Shown here: positions 1-7,155 of the stretch, one piece after another
Layout of the letters: each line of letters opens with the position of its first letter
Position numbering within the stretch: the stretch's first letter is position 1
Assembly (NCBI GenBank): GCA_947626365.1
Contig: CANQRW010000003.1
Location: 1-64,000, forward strand
Direction of reading: 5' to 3'
Length of the DNA: 64,000 nt
Origin: an uncultured Lachnospiraceae bacterium
Lineage (GTDB): Bacteria; Bacillota; Clostridia; Lachnospirales; Lachnospiraceae
The notes under the pieces: generated by a model
What the model was told of the DNA's origin: nothing
Seen by the model: only the letters and a program-made list of their open reading frames with translations
The model's database searches: none
Program-made: the position numbers and the translations under genes

Positions 1-473
1 CTGCGGAATTCTTCTTTCGTCTGATATACAGCGTCTTCCGGTATATAATCTGTTGTCATATATTTATCCGGTTTATAATAGGTATCTATGTAGAACCCGG
101 CTATTACCAGCTGCGCCTGACTGGCCTCTGCCAGGTTGTACATATCCTCAAGCATGGTCGGCTCTGCCCAATCATCAGAATCCATAAAATAGAGATATTT
201 GCCTTTCGCCTTATCAATAGCAATATTCCTTGCACTGGGAGCACCACCGTTTTCTTTATGTATTACGGATATTCTGGAATCGTTCTTCGCATATTGGTCG
301 CAAATTTCACCGCTCCTGTCCGGAGTCCCGTCATCAACAATAAGAAACTCAAATTCTTTGAGAGATTGCACCTGTATACTCTCGATAGCCTTCGCAACAT
401 AATCCTCGACCTTATATACCGGCATGATTATGCTAATCTTGATTTCTTTTCTCTCCTTCATGTCATCACTCAT
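1..473 (-). CDS. family 2 glycosyltransferase, 3' end beyond window
   Basis: Partial gene running off the left edge; about 157 residues are visible. The protein opens KISIIMPVYKVEDYV, followed by FLIVDDGTPD and YFMDSDDW. These are the nucleotide-binding strand, VDDG and DxD motifs of a GT-A fold family 2 glycosyltransferase, which usually runs 300-350 residues. It would transfer a sugar from a nucleotide donor during surface polysaccharide assembly at the cytoplasmic face. The start at 473 is chosen because AGAAGG lies 8 nt upstream; a second in-frame ATG at 461 lacks such a site. It lies downstream of the two sugar transferases in the same direction and is probably part of that polysaccharide locus, although an antitoxin gene and a terminator lie between. 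The acceptor and sugar cannot be told. Confidence 0.9.
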   Translation of the reverse strand, partial: MSDDMKERKEIKISIIMPVYKVEDYVAKAIESIQVQSLKEFEFLIVDDGTPDRSGEICDQYAKNDSRISVIHKENGGAPSARNIAIDKAKGKYLYFMDSDDWAEPTMLEDMYNLAEASQAQLVIAGFYIDTYYKPDKYMTTDYIPEDAVYQTKEEFR

Positions 474-540
474 GCAACAATCCTTCTGATACTCTTAAAC
501 ATTCTTAAATTCCATTATTATGAACCCTTTCACTTAATGC

Positions 541-583
541 AAAAACTCCCCAGCTGGATGTTTTCGCCATCCAGCCGGGGAGT
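541..583 (-). terminator. intrinsic terminator after the antitoxin gene
   Basis: On the minus strand a 16-bp stem (545-560 with 568-583, one wobble) with a 7-nt loop is followed by a run of five T. It sits about 40 nt after the antitoxin stop codon and would separate it from the glycosyltransferase unless an antiterminated polymerase reads through. Confidence 0.8.
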
Positions 584-622
584 CATCTCCTCAGATTCCA
601 TATCTTTCAGTCCTAAAATTGA

Positions 623-1000
623 TTACTCGCCCTTCCCGACAGGCTCGCCCCAGTCAAACTCCTCATAAGGTCCCAGCTTTCCGCCAAAATCCTCCGCCCG
701 TTCTTCCAGAGTGCGGTGCCGTCTCGATACTGCAGCATCTTCTTTCTCTATATCCGGTATTTTCTCCCACTCACTCATCGATGCCAGCCCTTCTTTATCT
801 TTTTTCTTTTCTGCATTCCGCAGCTTCATAAACAACTGATACGCTGTACGGTATCGATCCAGCCTGTCAATCTCCTCCATCGTAAGTATGCCATACTCCC
901 CATGGCCGTTTCTCGTCAGATAAACACGGTGGAACGTATCCACTTCCTTTAATACCTCAGAGTAATTTCTCAGATCTGATATCGGTTTAATATTCGGCAT
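623..1000 (-). CDS. Phd/YefM-family antitoxin, orphan
   Basis: The N-terminal 80 residues (MPNIKPISDLRNYSEVL, then YLTRNGHGEYGILTMEEIDRL) match the DNA-binding, toxin-neutralising Phd/YefM fold. A charged C-terminal tail of about 45 residues follows. Such proteins bind their own promoter and neutralise a RelE/ParE/Doc-type toxin. No toxin gene is adjacent: upstream is a sugar transferase and downstream a terminator. The ATG at 1000 is preferred because AGAGG lies 8 nt upstream; ATG at 1006 and GTG at 1009 are alternatives. It has its own promoter and terminator inside the polysaccharide locus, so it behaves as an independent unit, perhaps the remnant of a toxin-antitoxin pair or a solitary regulator. 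Confidence 0.8.
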   Translation of the reverse strand: MPNIKPISDLRNYSEVLKEVDTFHRVYLTRNGHGEYGILTMEEIDRLDRYRTAYQLFMKLRNAEKKKDKEGLASMSEWEKIPDIEKEDAAVSRRHRTLEERAEDFGGKLGPYEEFDWGEPVGKGE

Positions 1001-1021
1001 GTTCATCACCTCTCTGCCTCA

Positions 1022-1050
1022 ATTATACGTGATATCGTTCGAACTCGCAA
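1022..1050 (-). promoter_or_regulatory. promoter of the antitoxin gene with palindromic operator
   Basis: TTGCGA (1045-1050) and TATAAT (1022-1027) are separated by exactly 17 nt. The spacer holds the perfect palindrome GTTCGAAC (1037-1044), a plausible autoregulatory operator for a Phd-type protein. Confidence 0.75.
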
Positions 1051-1167
1051 GTATATTTGCACGTTAATATACATGTTTTTTCATGCTTTTTCATACATGT
1101 ATAATCTAGCTGCACCTATCCATTATACTCTTTTACATCTCCGGCTCTTTCATTGCCGTCATCTGCC

Positions 1168-2748
1168 TCACATCAATCTCCCCAGCTGCTCTCCGGCATG
1201 ATTTTCACCGGTCTTACTCTCCCGCGCCATCCCCGCGCTCACTTCCTCCTCAAACCCCTCCGTGCTCTCCTTCATGAACAGCACCTTGATAGTCTTCAGG
1301 ATGATTTCAATATCAAGCAGCACCGAATAATTCTGTATGTACATCAGATCCAGCTTCAGCTTGTCGTAAGCCGTGGTATTGTACTTTCCGTACACCTGGG
1401 CGTATCCTGTCAGTCCGCCTTTCACCTTCATCCGGTAGCCGAACTCCGGGATCTCCTTCGAATAAAGCTCCACATGCTCCACTCGCTCCGGTCGCGGGCC
1501 TACGATACTCATATCTCCCTTCAGGATATTGAACAGCTGGGGAAGCTCATCGATCCGCGTCGCGCGGATGATACGTCCCACCGGTGTGATCCGCGGGTCC
1601 CCGTCCGTCGCCGGGATGGAATGCCCCTCCTTCTCCGCGTCCACGATCATGCTCCGGAACTTACAGATGGAGAACACCCTCCCGTCCTTCGTACACCGAT
1701 CCTGTCGGAAGAACATCGGTCCCCCGTCATACGCCTTGATCGCCGCTGCTGTAAGAATGAACACCGGTGACAGGATCACCAGCGCCGCCAGTGATAACAC
1801 GATGTCCATCAACCTCTTGACCACCCTCTGGTCAAAGGAAAGCCCCGCGTTCCTGGACAATAAAAGGGGCGTGTCGAACATATGCATGCTCTCCGCGCTC
1901 CTCAGTAAGATATCCGATATCTTGGGTGTCGTATAAGTCCTCACGGACTTCCCGTAACAGTATTTCAGGATCACATTCCTCACATGGGATGGGATGTCGC
2001 AGATGACCACTCCCTCATACTGGCCGATCTTTTGCTTGATCTCCTCCAGCTCGTCCTGAACTCTGCCGGCAATGACTCTGTCCTGGTCTGTTCCATCAGT
2101 ATTGTTCCCGACAGATCCCATCCCTCCGGTTTCTGCTTTCTGAGTTTCGCTACTCCAAGCCTTATCCGTATTGATATGTACCACTTCCCCCACCACGAAC
2201 CTGTCGTTCCGGGTGTTCATCTTCCCCATCAGGCTGGCTACCGGATGCTCCCCATAGATCAAAAGGACCCGCCTGGGCGGGTACAGCATCCGGTATAACC
2301 TGGTACTGATTGGGCTCCAGATACAGGCCGCGAGGAACTCCGCGCCGGTCATGACCAACATGGGGCCTGCGTTCTGGAAATGTTTGGTCAGCAGCGTGAT
2401 CTGCAGGTAGATCATAAAGTTGGCGCATACAGTTGCCAGGGACTGGGAGTAGATCATGTTCCTGGTCCTCTGGTAGCCGACCCTGAGCCCGCCGTATATG
2501 ATGTTAAAGATGACCAGCAGGAGTCCGTACACCGCCACCATCAGCCAGTGGCCGGTGCGGTTATACGGAACTTCCATCCGCTGATTGTAATAGTGGAGCC
2601 ATACATACCAGTAAAATCCCATCTGGACGGACAGTATGACCACTCCAAAGAGGAATTTAACAATCCGTTTGTAAGGCTCATACTGATTCCGTTTTTTATC
2701 TCGCCTTGTTTCTTCTAACCCTTTCGTCTCATGATATGAGGTCTTCAT
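1168..2748 (-). CDS. polyprenyl-phosphate sugar-1-phosphate transferase (WcaJ-like)
   Basis: Initiating transferase of surface polysaccharide synthesis: it moves a sugar-1-phosphate from a nucleotide sugar to undecaprenyl phosphate at the membrane. Four N-terminal hydrophobic segments (about residues 30-140) and a Rossmann-like middle section precede the bacterial sugar transferase domain from about residue 310. That domain starts KRLMDIVLSLAALVILSP and carries CKFRSMIVDAEKEG, RIDELPQLFNILKGDMS and VGPRPER. Length (526 aa) is normal for the long WcaJ/WbaP architecture. ATG follows GGAGG by 7 nt. It is the second of two tandem paralogues downstream of the antiterminator genes. Donor specificity is unknown. 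Confidence 0.93.
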   Translation of the reverse strand: MKTSYHETKGLEETRRDKKRNQYEPYKRIVKFLFGVVILSVQMGFYWYVWLHYYNQRMEVPYNRTGHWLMVAVYGLLLVIFNIIYGGLRVGYQRTRNMIYSQSLATVCANFMIYLQITLLTKHFQNAGPMLVMTGAEFLAACIWSPISTRLYRMLYPPRRVLLIYGEHPVASLMGKMNTRNDRFVVGEVVHINTDKAWSSETQKAETGGMGSVGNNTDGTDQDRVIAGRVQDELEEIKQKIGQYEGVVICDIPSHVRNVILKYCYGKSVRTYTTPKISDILLRSAESMHMFDTPLLLSRNAGLSFDQRVVKRLMDIVLSLAALVILSPVFILTAAAIKAYDGGPMFFRQDRCTKDGRVFSICKFRSMIVDAEKEGHSIPATDGDPRITPVGRIIRATRIDELPQLFNILKGDMSIVGPRPERVEHVELYSKEIPEFGYRMKVKGGLTGYAQVYGKYNTTAYDKLKLDLMYIQNYSVLLDIEIILKTIKVLFMKESTEGFEEEVSAGMARESKTGENHAGEQLGRLM

Positions 2749-2817
2749 GCCGCCACCTCCATTCGGAGGCTGTCATGCGGCATAACAGCGTATATCTTTG
2801 CTGGGTTTTTACTATTT

Positions 2818-4251
2818 TTATCTTCTATTGCCTTCCGGTTCCAATACCCCCCCCGAAACCTTCAGACAATCGTCAATCGCAACACGGCCAATCATCTCCG
2901 GCTCCTTCGTCGCCGTCGTCTGCCCTACAGCGATCCCTTCCGTGCTCTCCGGCATGAACAGGATCTTCACTGTTGAGAACATGATCCTCAGGTCCTCCAC
3001 GATACTTGGATGGGCCAGGTACATCAGATCCATCTGCAGTTTGTCATAGGGCTCCGTATTGTACTTCCCGTACACCTGGGCGTAACCCGTCAGGCCGGCT
3101 TTCCCCTTCAGCCGCAGGGCGAATTCCGGCAGCTCCTCCATATACTGGGCCGCGATCTCCGGCCGCTCCGGCCTCGGGCCTACGATGGCCATCTCGCCTT
3201 TCAGGATATTGAACAGCTGCGGCAGCTCGTCGATCCGGCATTTCCGGATAACGCGCCCTACAGGTGTGATCCGGTCGTCATTGCTGCCCGCTGATAACCT
3301 GGCGATCCCGTCCTTCTCCGCATCCACCCGCATAGAACGGAACTTCATCACATAGAACTCCCGGCCATCCTTCGTCAGGCGTTTCTGACGGTAGAACACC
3401 GGTCCTCCGTCCACAGCCTTTATAGCCACAGCCGTGACCGCCATGAAAGGCGACGCAATGACCAGCGCCAGTCCGGCTATGACGATATCCATCGCTCGTT
3501 TCAGGATCAGATATTCCGCAGGCGGGTTCTGCCACCCCACGTTCAGGATCGGCAGGTGCAGCATATGCATCTGCTTCGCCCCGCTCATGATGGTGTCACC
3601 GATCCTGGGTATCACATAGATCTCGATCCCATGGGCGATACATCTCTTCAGGATAAGGTTCCGCTCGTGGCTGTGCACGCCGCTGAGGAACACGACCTCC
3701 ATCCCGTCCAGTATCCCCGGATTGTCCAGATACTCGGCTACGCCGGCCGTCACCAGGATATCAAATTTCTTCCGCAGTCCGTACTCGCTGACCACTGTCT
3801 CCAGCCCTGGCCGCTTATCGTAGATCACCGCCGACCGTTTCGGCGGAAATACGGCAAAATACCATAACCTTGCTATGTAAGTCCAGACAGCCGCCAGGAT
3901 GATCTGGCTGATAAAAGCCAGCAAAAGCGGCGCCGGATGTGGGATATGTTTTGTCAGCAGATAGGTCACCACATACAGGATCCCATCTGCGATAAACGCG
4001 GCCAGCGCCTGGCTGTAGACCAACTCCGCCATCCGGCTGATGGAGATCAGGAAGGCGTCATAAATCTTACAGTATGCCATATAGATGACAATATACAACG
4101 CGATAATGGCCCAGTTTCCCTTATTAAAGAACGGCGCGGCTGTCCGCGGTGCGTAGTACAGATACCAGCACACAGAAAAAGGGACCGTGAGCAATAAGAT
4201 ATTGAATATCTTCATTGCCCGTAGTCCCAGATCATGTTTCACATCCGTCAC
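2818..4251 (-). CDS. second polyprenyl-phosphate sugar-1-phosphate transferase
   Basis: Same architecture as the next gene: N-terminal membrane segments, then from about residue 260 KRAMDIVIAGLALVIASP, MKFRSMRVDAEKDG, CRIDELPQLFNILKGEMA and VGPRPERPE. It begins with GTG, preceded by GAGGAG at 10 nt. It lies 49 nt after the second antiterminator gene and 69 nt before its paralogue, so all four genes are probably one transcript. Two initiating transferases in one locus suggest either two repeat units with different first sugars or a duplication with division of labour. Which sugar each uses cannot be read from the sequence. Confidence 0.93.
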   Translation of the reverse strand: MTDVKHDLGLRAMKIFNILLLTVPFSVCWYLYYAPRTAAPFFNKGNWAIIALYIVIYMAYCKIYDAFLISISRMAELVYSQALAAFIADGILYVVTYLLTKHIPHPAPLLLAFISQIILAAVWTYIARLWYFAVFPPKRSAVIYDKRPGLETVVSEYGLRKKFDILVTAGVAEYLDNPGILDGMEVVFLSGVHSHERNLILKRCIAHGIEIYVIPRIGDTIMSGAKQMHMLHLPILNVGWQNPPAEYLILKRAMDIVIAGLALVIASPFMAVTAVAIKAVDGGPVFYRQKRLTKDGREFYVMKFRSMRVDAEKDGIARLSAGSNDDRITPVGRVIRKCRIDELPQLFNILKGEMAIVGPRPERPEIAAQYMEELPEFALRLKGKAGLTGYAQVYGKYNTEPYDKLQMDLMYLAHPSIVEDLRIMFSTVKILFMPESTEGIAVGQTTATKEPEMIGRVAIDDCLKVSGGVLEPEGNRR

Positions 4252-4300
4252 TATGAATTGTCTCCTCTGTATATCCTTATTTCATTTTTTCCGATTATCT

Positions 4301-4924
4301 CTACCCAATCGCTCTCTCCAGCCGGTCATATGCCAATTCCGGCTCTTCTGCTTTGTCCAGATCCTCATTTAGCAGGATTCCTACAGCAAAGGTCTTGTCC
4401 TCTCCCCACAGTTTCCTGTGAAGCTTAGCGAACCGTTTCCGGAAAGCGATGGATTCAATATCAGAAACACAACATTCCAGAGGACCGGAGACCAAATACC
4501 TGTCGGTTTCCTTTTGACCGGCTTTTACTGCCGGGCAGTCCTGCTGCCCCCTTCGGAAATCGTTGCCCTTCTGCCTCATCCGGGACAGCCGAACCACATG
4601 TTCCCCACCGGATATATTTTCCAGAAACTCCGCATCCTTCTCCATCAACGGATACATGGCAAGGGAACCATCTGCCATCCGATCGTTCAGAGCCGGTATC
4701 TGCCGGAGACGGGCGAAAAGCGGTTCCGTATCCCGGCAAGTCAGGAACGCGCAGCCGGGAAACAGAATTTCCTGATGAATGATGTTTCGTCCCTGACGCC
4801 GCCAGATTCGTTCTGAATAGATGACAAACGCATCATCATACAAGGAGGGCGGCACCGTCCGGCGAATCTCTCTCACCAGTTCTTCCTCACGGCCTGTCCA
4901 TGTTTTAAGCACGTACCATGTCAT
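4301..4924 (-). CDS. NusG-paralogue antiterminator lacking a KOW domain (LoaP-like)
   Basis: The protein begins MTWYVLKTWTGREEELV, the N-terminal (NGN) domain signature of NusG paralogues, and continues with FPGCAFLTCRD and a long acidic/basic C-terminal part to residue 207. No KOW segment is visible, unlike its upstream neighbour. NGN domains bind the RNA polymerase clamp. LoaP and UpxY relatives promote read-through in long biosynthetic operons. The start at 4924 overlaps the 3' end of the previous gene by 20 nt and has AAAGGAG 9 nt upstream, so the two are translationally linked. Loss of KOW could make it a partner or competitor of the full-length protein; that is inference. Confidence 0.82.
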   Translation of the reverse strand: MTWYVLKTWTGREEELVREIRRTVPPSLYDDAFVIYSERIWRRQGRNIIHQEILFPGCAFLTCRDTEPLFARLRQIPALNDRMADGSLAMYPLMEKDAEFLENISGGEHVVRLSRMRQKGNDFRRGQQDCPAVKAGQKETDRYLVSGPLECCVSDIESIAFRKRFAKLHRKLWGEDKTFAVGILLNEDLDKAEEPELAYDRLERAIG

Positions 4925-5888
4925 CCGGCTTTTCTCCTTTCCGCACAGCTTCAATGGGCACTTCCACGGTCATATCCTGACCGAACATATGCACTCCTAC
5001 CCGGACTGTGTTTTTCCTTATCTCATAAGCTACAGCCGGCATTCCCGCAAATGTCCCGTCTACTACTATCACGGCATCCCCCTGTTCAAAATCAGGGGTA
5101 TTCCGATTTTTCAACCGCTGACATTCTTCCAATCCCTTGTGTTTATCCGGCGCCTGACACTCTCTTGGTGCCTGACACTCCCCTGGCGTCTGGCACTCTC
5201 TTGGTGCCTGACACTCCTCTGGCGTCTGGCACTCTCTTGGTGCCTGACACTCCCCTGGCGTCTGACACTCCTCTGACGCCTGGCGGCTGCCGGCTGTCTG
5301 ACGCATCTCCGGTACCCGGTATTTCTTCGGCACCTGAACCGGCGCTTCTACCTTTCCATAAGACAGTTCACGGCGAACGTCTTCATTTAAAATAATTCCC
5401 AGCCGCACATCCTTTTCTTCCCCTGACAAGAGCAGGCGGATCGTGGCATACCGTTTGCGGAATCTATAGCCGAGGATTCGGCTCCGACAGAATTCCAGAG
5501 GTCCGGAGATATAAGATACATGATCGTGTCCATCAGTGGATACATAGGATAGGCGCATCACATGCTTCCCATCCATAATATTTTCCAGGAAATCCGCCTC
5601 CGCCGGATCGAGCGGCAGAAAATAGAACGCGCCATCCGCAATCAATCTGGTCATGGCCGGCACCTGTTTCAAGCAGAAAAACAGTTCCTCCGGATTATCG
5701 CAGGTAATGAATACATAACCCGGAAATGCCCGGATAATGTGAATCTGATTTGCCTGCTGCCTCCTGCGAAGCTGTTCATAATAAGCCACAAAACAATCGC
5801 CGTACAGTCGTCCGGGAACGATTCGCCGCACCATCTCTACCAGTTGTTCTTCTTTTCCCGTATAGGTCTGTATCACGTACCACAGCAT
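4905..5888 (-). CDS. NusG-paralogue antiterminator (LoaP-like) with repeat linker
   Basis: Residues 1-165 form an NGN domain (MLWYVIQTYTGKEEQLV, AFPGYVFITCD). Residues about 270-315 form a KOW domain (FEQGDAVIVVDGTFAGMPA). They are joined by an unusual linker with some seven hexapeptide repeats of type ECQTPG/ECQAPR. LoaP-type proteins bind a leader RNA hairpin and polymerase to suppress termination across polysaccharide or polyketide operons. First gene after the invertible promoter; AAAGGAG lies 9 nt before the ATG. It overlaps the second NusG-like gene by 20 nt. The domain assignment is firm, the antitermination role is by family, and the target operon is inferred from position. Confidence 0.88.
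   Translation of the reverse strand: MLWYVIQTYTGKEEQLVEMVRRIVPGRLYGDCFVAYYEQLRRRQQANQIHIIRAFPGYVFITCDNPEELFFCLKQVPAMTRLIADGAFYFLPLDPAEADFLENIMDGKHVMRLSYVSTDGHDHVSYISGPLEFCRSRILGYRFRKRYATIRLLLSGEEKDVRLGIILNEDVRRELSYGKVEAPVQVPKKYRVPEMRQTAGSRQASEECQTPGECQAPRECQTPEECQAPRECQTPGECQAPRECQAPDKHKGLEECQRLKNRNTPDFEQGDAVIVVDGTFAGMPAVAYEIRKNTVRVGVHMFGQDMTVEVPIEAVRKGEKPDDMVRA
5150..5290 (-). repeat. in-frame 18-bp tandem repeats in antiterminator linker
   Basis: About seven 18-bp units, alternating in pairs, encode Glu-Cys-Gln-x-Pro-x hexapeptides. Units differ by one or two bases, so copy number could change by slippage without a frameshift. Confidence 0.9.
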
Positions 5889-6208
5889 CGCTTACAGCTC
5901 CTTTCTCTCACATGCAGGGATTGACGCCGCAGCGCCTTCACATCCCATTTTCTCCGGAAAAGCGCCGTGCACAGAACCCCCTTTTCCAGAAAATGCAGAA
6001 AAAAGGATACGCTTCGCCATTTCGGCCTGCTCTCAGAAAAGCAACCCGAATGCGCTGTGGACGTTATAACCCCTTTCGGAAGACCGCTGCCGCCAGGCCC
6101 ACGATCTCTTTCCGGTTTTGTATAACCCGCGGATAAGTCGTCACAGGCAGAAACCATATTGGATGTCTGCCATAGATATCGTATCCGTCAGGTGCCATGG
6201 AATATTGA
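5889..6208 (-). promoter_or_regulatory. long untranslated leader of the polysaccharide operon
   Basis: Between the inversion site and the first antiterminator gene lie about 320 nt with no convincing gene. On the minus strand there is a bulged hairpin (+ coordinates about 6013-6053, arms CATTCGG and CCGAAATG) followed some 10 nt later by a run of seven T near 5998-6004. A 6-bp hairpin GGCAGA/TCTGCC lies nearer the 5' end. This is the place where a LoaP recognition hairpin or a conditional terminator would be expected; neither is proven. Confidence 0.5.
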
Positions 6209-6237
6209 GTTCAACAAAATGTAGTATTGTGTTGAAC
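6209..6237 (+). repeat. left inversion site (29-bp inverted repeat)
   Basis: Perfect reverse complement of 6988-7016. The site itself has 8-bp inverted arms (GTTCAACA and TGTTGAAC) around an asymmetric 13-nt core, the layout of a tyrosine-recombinase crossover site. Confidence 0.9.
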
Positions 6238-6252
6238 TCGAACTTCCATGTT

Positions 6253-6281
6253 ATGATAGCACACTTCTTTTTACATTTCAA
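6253..6281 (-). promoter_or_regulatory. invertible outward promoter, ON orientation
   Basis: TTGAAA (6276-6281), 17-nt spacer, TATCAT (6253-6258), with TG one base before the -10 (extended -10). Transcription would start near 6246, inside the cassette, cross the left inversion site and enter the leader of the antiterminator genes. Confidence 0.8.
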
Positions 6282-6326
6282 TTCCTTTTTTATGGTAGGA
6301 AAGGTTAATCTTTTCTTAAAAATCCT

Positions 6327-6905
6327 CTATAAGTTCAATCCCAGAAAAACCAGGTCCTTGTCATCCTGATCGATGGACAGATATCTTTTGGTGATTTCCA
6401 TAGAAGAATGGTTATAAATTGACATAATCAGCACAGGCGGAACTCCGCTTTTCCAGGCGTGATAGCCGAAGGTCTTTCTCAGGGAGTGACAGCTGATAAT
6501 CCCCTTAATCTGCAGCTCATTGGCAGCGTTTTTGATAATATGAAAGGCCTGCGTACGGCCGATTGGCTGGTTTTCTCCTTCCCGGCTTCGGAAAATGTAA
6601 CGGTCTGCTTTTGCTGTACTCAGCGATCCTTTCAGCATTCTCAGTGCCGAGACAGATTCTTTGTTTAGGGCAATCTGAGTGTCCTTGCCGGTTTTCTGTT
6701 CTCTGAGCCGGATATGATTCCGATAGCGTCCGGTTTTGAAATCATACACATCTCCCCACTTTAATGCAAGAAGGTCGCTGATGCGCAGTGAAGTATTGAT
6801 GCCAAGGGTAAACAATGTGTAATTGCGTATCTGATTGCGGTCAAGATAATACTGTTTAATTTTCAGGATGTCTTCTTTGTCTTTAATTGGCTGAGTTTTC
6901 TGCAT
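6327..6905 (-). CDS. tyrosine recombinase (FimB/FimE-type DNA invertase)
   Basis: 192-residue catalytic-domain-only recombinase. The active-site residues are visible: Arg in TSLRISDLLALKW, His-x-x-Arg in SCHSLRKTFGYHAW, His in YNHSSMEI and Tyr in KRYLSI. The size matches FimB/FimE-type invertases rather than full phage integrases, which carry extra N-terminal domains. The start at 6905 is chosen because GGAGG lies 9 nt upstream; an open frame continues to 6971 without a comparable site. The gene lies wholly between the 29-bp inverted repeats, so inversion leaves it intact. It most probably catalyses inversion of its own cassette. No promoter for it is obvious. Confidence 0.9.
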   Translation of the reverse strand: MQKTQPIKDKEDILKIKQYYLDRNQIRNYTLFTLGINTSLRISDLLALKWGDVYDFKTGRYRNHIRLREQKTGKDTQIALNKESVSALRMLKGSLSTAKADRYIFRSREGENQPIGRTQAFHIIKNAANELQIKGIISCHSLRKTFGYHAWKSGVPPVLIMSIYNHSSMEITKRYLSIDQDDKDLVFLGLNL

Positions 6906-6987
6906 ATCTATGCACCTCCATTTGAATATTTGGCTCTTTCGCCACGGTTTCATTTTATCAATAAGAGGCACATTTTTAAGGTTCCCA

Positions 6988-7016
6988 GTTCAACACAATA
7001 CTACATTTTGTTGAAC
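6988..7016 (-). repeat. right inversion site (29-bp inverted repeat)
   Basis: Exact reverse complement of 6209-6237. Sequence outside and inside the 29 bp does not match, so the repeat ends are sharp. Confidence 0.9.
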
Positions 7017-7040
7017 CGCCAATGATTTTATTAAAAGATA

Positions 7041-7094
7041 AAAAGCAGCTGCCTGCGCAATACATAATCGTATCATTTCAGGCAGCTGCCTTTT
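7041..7094 (-). terminator. bidirectional terminator between HD-PRTase gene and cassette
   Basis: An 11-bp perfect stem (GCAGCTGCCTG at 7045-7055 with its complement at 7079-7089) closes a 23-nt loop and is flanked by A4 and T4 runs, so it can act on both strands. It ends the HD-PRTase operon and would also stop a rightward-inverted cassette promoter. Confidence 0.8.
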
Positions 7095-7155
7095 CGCATT
7101 ACGTCAGCACCGCGAAACCCTTTCGGATTCCGCAGTTTCAAACAATTCTGCTGTT

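Larger units (their letters stand above)
6209..7016. mobile_element. invertible DNA cassette (phase switch) with recombinase and promoter
   Basis: About 0.8 kb bounded by perfect 29-bp inverted repeats and holding a single tyrosine recombinase gene plus an outward promoter at its left end. In the present orientation that promoter reads leftwards into the antiterminator/sugar transferase operon. After inversion it would point right, into the 3' end and terminator of the HD-PRTase gene, leaving the locus without this promoter. The organisation parallels fim switches and invertible capsule promoters. No copy in the other orientation is visible in this assembly. Confidence 0.85.

Noticed and set aside
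5150-5290. Possible CRISPR-like array
   Set aside because: Units are contiguous 18-bp coding repeats with no spacers.
5873-6157. 94-codon frame in the operon leader
   Set aside because: Overlaps the well-supported antiterminator start, lacks a ribosome site, and is low in natural protein character.
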